Shown: in pieces, positions 61,401 through 64,000 of the stretch
Layout of the letters: every line of letters starts with the position of its first letter
Numbering within the stretch: position 1 is the stretch's first letter
DNA from: Ignavibacteria bacterium
GTDB lineage: Bacteria > Bacteroidota > Ignavibacteria > Tepidaquicellales > Tepidaquicellaceae
Reading direction: 5' to 3'
Assembly: GCA_016710985.1 (NCBI GenBank)
Contig: JADJTX010000022.1
Span: forward strand, 1-64,000
DNA length: 64,000 nt
Notes under the pieces: model-generated
Databases searched by the model: none
The model's input: the letters and a program-made list of their open reading frames with translations, nothing else
Told to the model about the DNA's origin: nothing
Program-made: the position numbers and the translations under genes

Positions 61401-64000
61401 GAAAGAGTCGGGATCAATGATAACTTTTTTGAACTTGGCGGCCATAGCCTGAATGCCATTCAGCTTTCATCACGTCTGCACACGGAGTTAAACATAAAGA
61501 CGAACATAAGTACAATCTTTTCTAACCCGACCGTCAGTAAATTATCCAAAGCATTAATGACGGAAAGACAAAATCAATTCACTGACATAAAAAAGTTGCC
61601 GGAAGCTGAGTTTTATGAATTGTCACATTCACAAAAGCGATTCTGGATATTAAGCAATTTTAAAAATGGTTCGGAGGCTTACAATGTTTCAAATGTTTTC
61701 ATCATTGAAGGAGCTTTAAATACAAGTGTTTTTAAAACGGCTTTTGAAAAAGTAACAGAGCGCCATGAAATTCTCAGAACTGTTTTCATTGAAGCGGACG
61801 GAGAGACGAAGCAAAAGATACTACCGGTAAATGAAACAGGTTTTAAGACAGAGGAATTTGATTTACGGAATACTGACGATACAGAAATTAAAATCAAAAA
61901 GTGGATTGAAGAGGATTCGCGCCGTGCGTTTGATCTAAAGACAGGACCCTTACTGCGTGTCACACTTTTCAGAGAGGCAGATGACAAATACATATTAGTT
62001 TTTAACATACACCATATCATAAGTGACGGATGGTCGAAGGCAATTTTTGTAAAAGAGTTTTTGCATTATTATAAATCATTATGCGGTGAAGCTGAAAGTG
62101 ATCCAGCTCCATTAGCAATTCAATATAAAGATTACGCTGCATGGCATAATGATTCCATTGATCGGCAGGGTCAGTACTGGAGAGAGCTTTATGAAAAGGA
62201 TATACCTGTTTTAAATTTCCCGCTTGATTTTGAAAGACCTAAAGTTCTGTCGTATTTTGGTGAGATGATTCAACATACAATAGCGGAAGAATTAACCTTA
62301 AGTTTGAACAGACTTGCAGCTGAGTATAACATGTCTTTGAACAATCTGCTGCTGACACTATACGGACTTTTGGTTGCAATGCACAGCGGACAGGAAGAAG
62401 TCGTGACAGGGTCCGTAAGTTCAGGGCGCAGTCATCCTGATCTGGAAAAACTGATCGGAGTGTTCATTAATTTTCTGCCGGTGAAGCTGTCTCCGGAAAA
62501 ATATTTAAAATTATCAGAGTATCTTACAAACAGTTTAGATACATTAATGAAAGTTTATGATAATCAGGATTATCCTTTTGACAGGATAGTTGAAGACTGC
62601 ATTAAGAAGCGCGACATATCCCGCAATCCGTTATTTGATACAATGATCAACTTCCAGCTTGAGGAAGATCTATCCGGTAAAATAAATTCTGAAAACAGTA
62701 AAACAGGAATCAGCATTAAACCTTATCATTCAATGAAGGAGGATCTGTTCCAGTCTGTGCTTGATTTCAAACTTGATGTCATACCGGAAGACGGAAAGCT
62801 TAGTTTATACTTAAGTTACAATTCTAAATTATTTACTAAGAAGCGAATGACAGACTTCTTAAATGATTTCACTGAATTGCTTGACAAAGCAGTTAAAACA
62901 CAGGACAACTACCTGAGTCAATACGGTGTGTGGGCTAAAGAAAAAATCACATCTGATCGAGCTGAATCTGATACTGAATCTAACACTGTATCTAATATTG
63001 ATTCTGATTCTGAAAATTCAAAGATGCCTGTAAATATTTGCGCGTCATTCATCATTGAGCCTGTAAAGGAATACATGGAATACTGGGCAAAGGAATTTGA
63101 GCTTAACATAAAGGTAAACATTGCTCCTTACAATCAGGTATTTCAGCAGCTTTTAAATCCCGGAAGTCTCCTGCATGGCAGCAAAGGGATGAATATACTT
63201 TTCATAAGGATCGAAGACTGGCTCAGGGATAAGCAAGATGTTCCGGATAATGAAAAAATAGATTTTTTAAATAAGACCTATACTGAATTAAAGAAGATCA
63301 TTGACGATACAGAAAAAAAAATTTTCATTCCATTTTTATCCGGAGTGGTTCCTTTGTATCCGGATTCAGCTTTTTCAAAAGAAGTAACAGTACACATAAA
63401 ATATCTGAGCAAAGAGCTTGAGATATTTTTGAACGGGCAGCCGTCATTTCAATTGCTTGACTTAGAAAAAATCGCCGGCCTGTATGATGTAGAAGAAGTT
63501 TATGATAAGACGTCAGATGAGCTCGGGCACATACCATTTACACAGGAATATTACGCCGGGCTTGGAACATATCTGATGCGTAAAGTAAGCGCTTTCATGA
63601 ATCCTTCATACAAAGTAATTGCGCTTGATTGTGATAACACGTTATGGAAAGGTATCTGCGGTGAACTCGGAGCGATGAATGTGATCATTGATGAAAACTA
63701 TGTTAAGCTGCAGGAATTCTTTTTGGAAAAATATAACGAAGGTTTCCTTCTTGCTTTGTGCAGTAAAAATAATGAGGAAGATGTATGGGAAGTTTTTGAC
63801 AATAATCCCGGGATGAAATTGAAACGTGAACACATAACAGCACACCGGATCAACTGGGATCCAAAGCCGAAAAATCTTTTGGAGATTTCAAAGGAATTAA
63901 ATTTAGGGATGAACAGCATTATATTTATTGATGACAATGAATTTGAAACCGAGCAGATGAGCTTAAACTGTCCTGATGTTCTGTCGCTGACATTACCGGA
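58457..64000 (+). pseudogene. nonribosomal peptide synthetase C-A-T-C-FkbH, one frameshift, continues past the right edge
   Basis: A multidomain synthetase. Domain 1 is a condensation domain (1-440; HHLITDG at 138-144). The A domain follows: A3 YTSGSTGKPKG, A5 NEYGPTETT, A7 YRTGDLG, A10 NGKIDK. A thiolation domain has FFELGGHSLNAIQL. A second condensation domain has FNIHHIISDGWS. The end is an FkbH-type part: an N-terminal SGNH-like segment (FIIEPVKEYMEYWAKEFELNI) and the HAD motif IALDCDNTLWKG with LCSKNNEED; FkbH domains move glyceryl or similar groups onto a carrier thiol through the Cys of CSKN. The frame breaks at about 60250-60256 and resumes PEPGNLAYVIYTSGS with no other break up to 64000. 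By manual alignment the A-domain pocket residues read D-A-E-H-I-G-E-V-T, which may mean a basic amino acid, a weak guess. C followed directly by FkbH is unusual. Confidence 0.88.

Overview
The window looks like a chromosomal stretch of a member of the Ignavibacteria (Bacteroidota/Chlorobiota side of the tree). The reasons are three secreted proteins with a type IX secretion C-terminal sorting domain of the YQNYPNPFNP kind, a TTG-N20-TAAATTTG promoter of the Bacteroidota type before rpsR, AT-rich DNA, a Bacteroidota-like serine palmitoyltransferase, and intergenic regions full of short dispersed palindromes and tandem repeats. No rRNA, tRNA, CRISPR array or transposase gene was seen.

Layout. 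1-7400: decayed or frameshifted genes (metallophosphoesterase, TPR protein), small unknown proteins, a T9SS cargo protein, a 21-bp/7-residue repeat gene and many repeats. 7600-14400: an unknown helical protein, argS, a sugar-nucleotide type epimerase and a serine palmitoyltransferase. 14600-19600: a lipoprotein and a cobalamin locus made of a B12 riboswitch with terminator, a btuB-like TonB receptor, a cobalamin adenosyltransferase, a small Fe-S protein and a beta-propeller lipoprotein resembling BtuG. 19950-22350: a membrane-anchored JAMM peptidase with a LysM domain, an E2-like ubiquitin-conjugating protein with an intact HPN...Cys active site, and a broken gamma carbonic anhydrase. 22400-30080: two T9SS cargo proteins, a family 3 glycosidase, a slipin and dusB. 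30270-41160: a membrane glycosyltransferase-like protein, an AraC-type protein, a cupin, a lone nuoM, an acetyltransferase, an aldehyde dehydrogenase, an HNH protein, rpsR and a broken nuclease. 41240-48930: a partner-switching module (STAS, anti-sigma kinase, PP2C), anmK, two SDR proteins, a broken aldehyde dehydrogenase and a broken Fe-S cluster protein. 49000-52100: a metal-linked TonB receptor/MerC pair behind a Fur/Zur-like palindrome, then a candidate small RNA. 53176-64000: a nonribosomal peptide cluster (penicillin-acylase-type hydrolase, membrane protein, type II thioesterase, CmlA-like diiron hydroxylase, and an NRPS with order C-A-T-C-FkbH that runs off the right edge).

The most interesting items are the JAMM-TM-LysM/E2 pair, which has no visible E1 or ubiquitin-like partner; a putative small RNA family with two copies (2392-2474 minus, 51992-52080 plus) that share a linker but have different hairpins; the C-FkbH ending of the NRPS next to a CmlA-type hydroxylase; and the many heptanucleotide tandem repeats between genes. 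About a dozen single-base frameshifts or nonsense codons break otherwise well-conserved genes, often at A/T runs. This may be sequencing error from a long-read assembly rather than true decay, so the broken genes are described at their full inferred extent.
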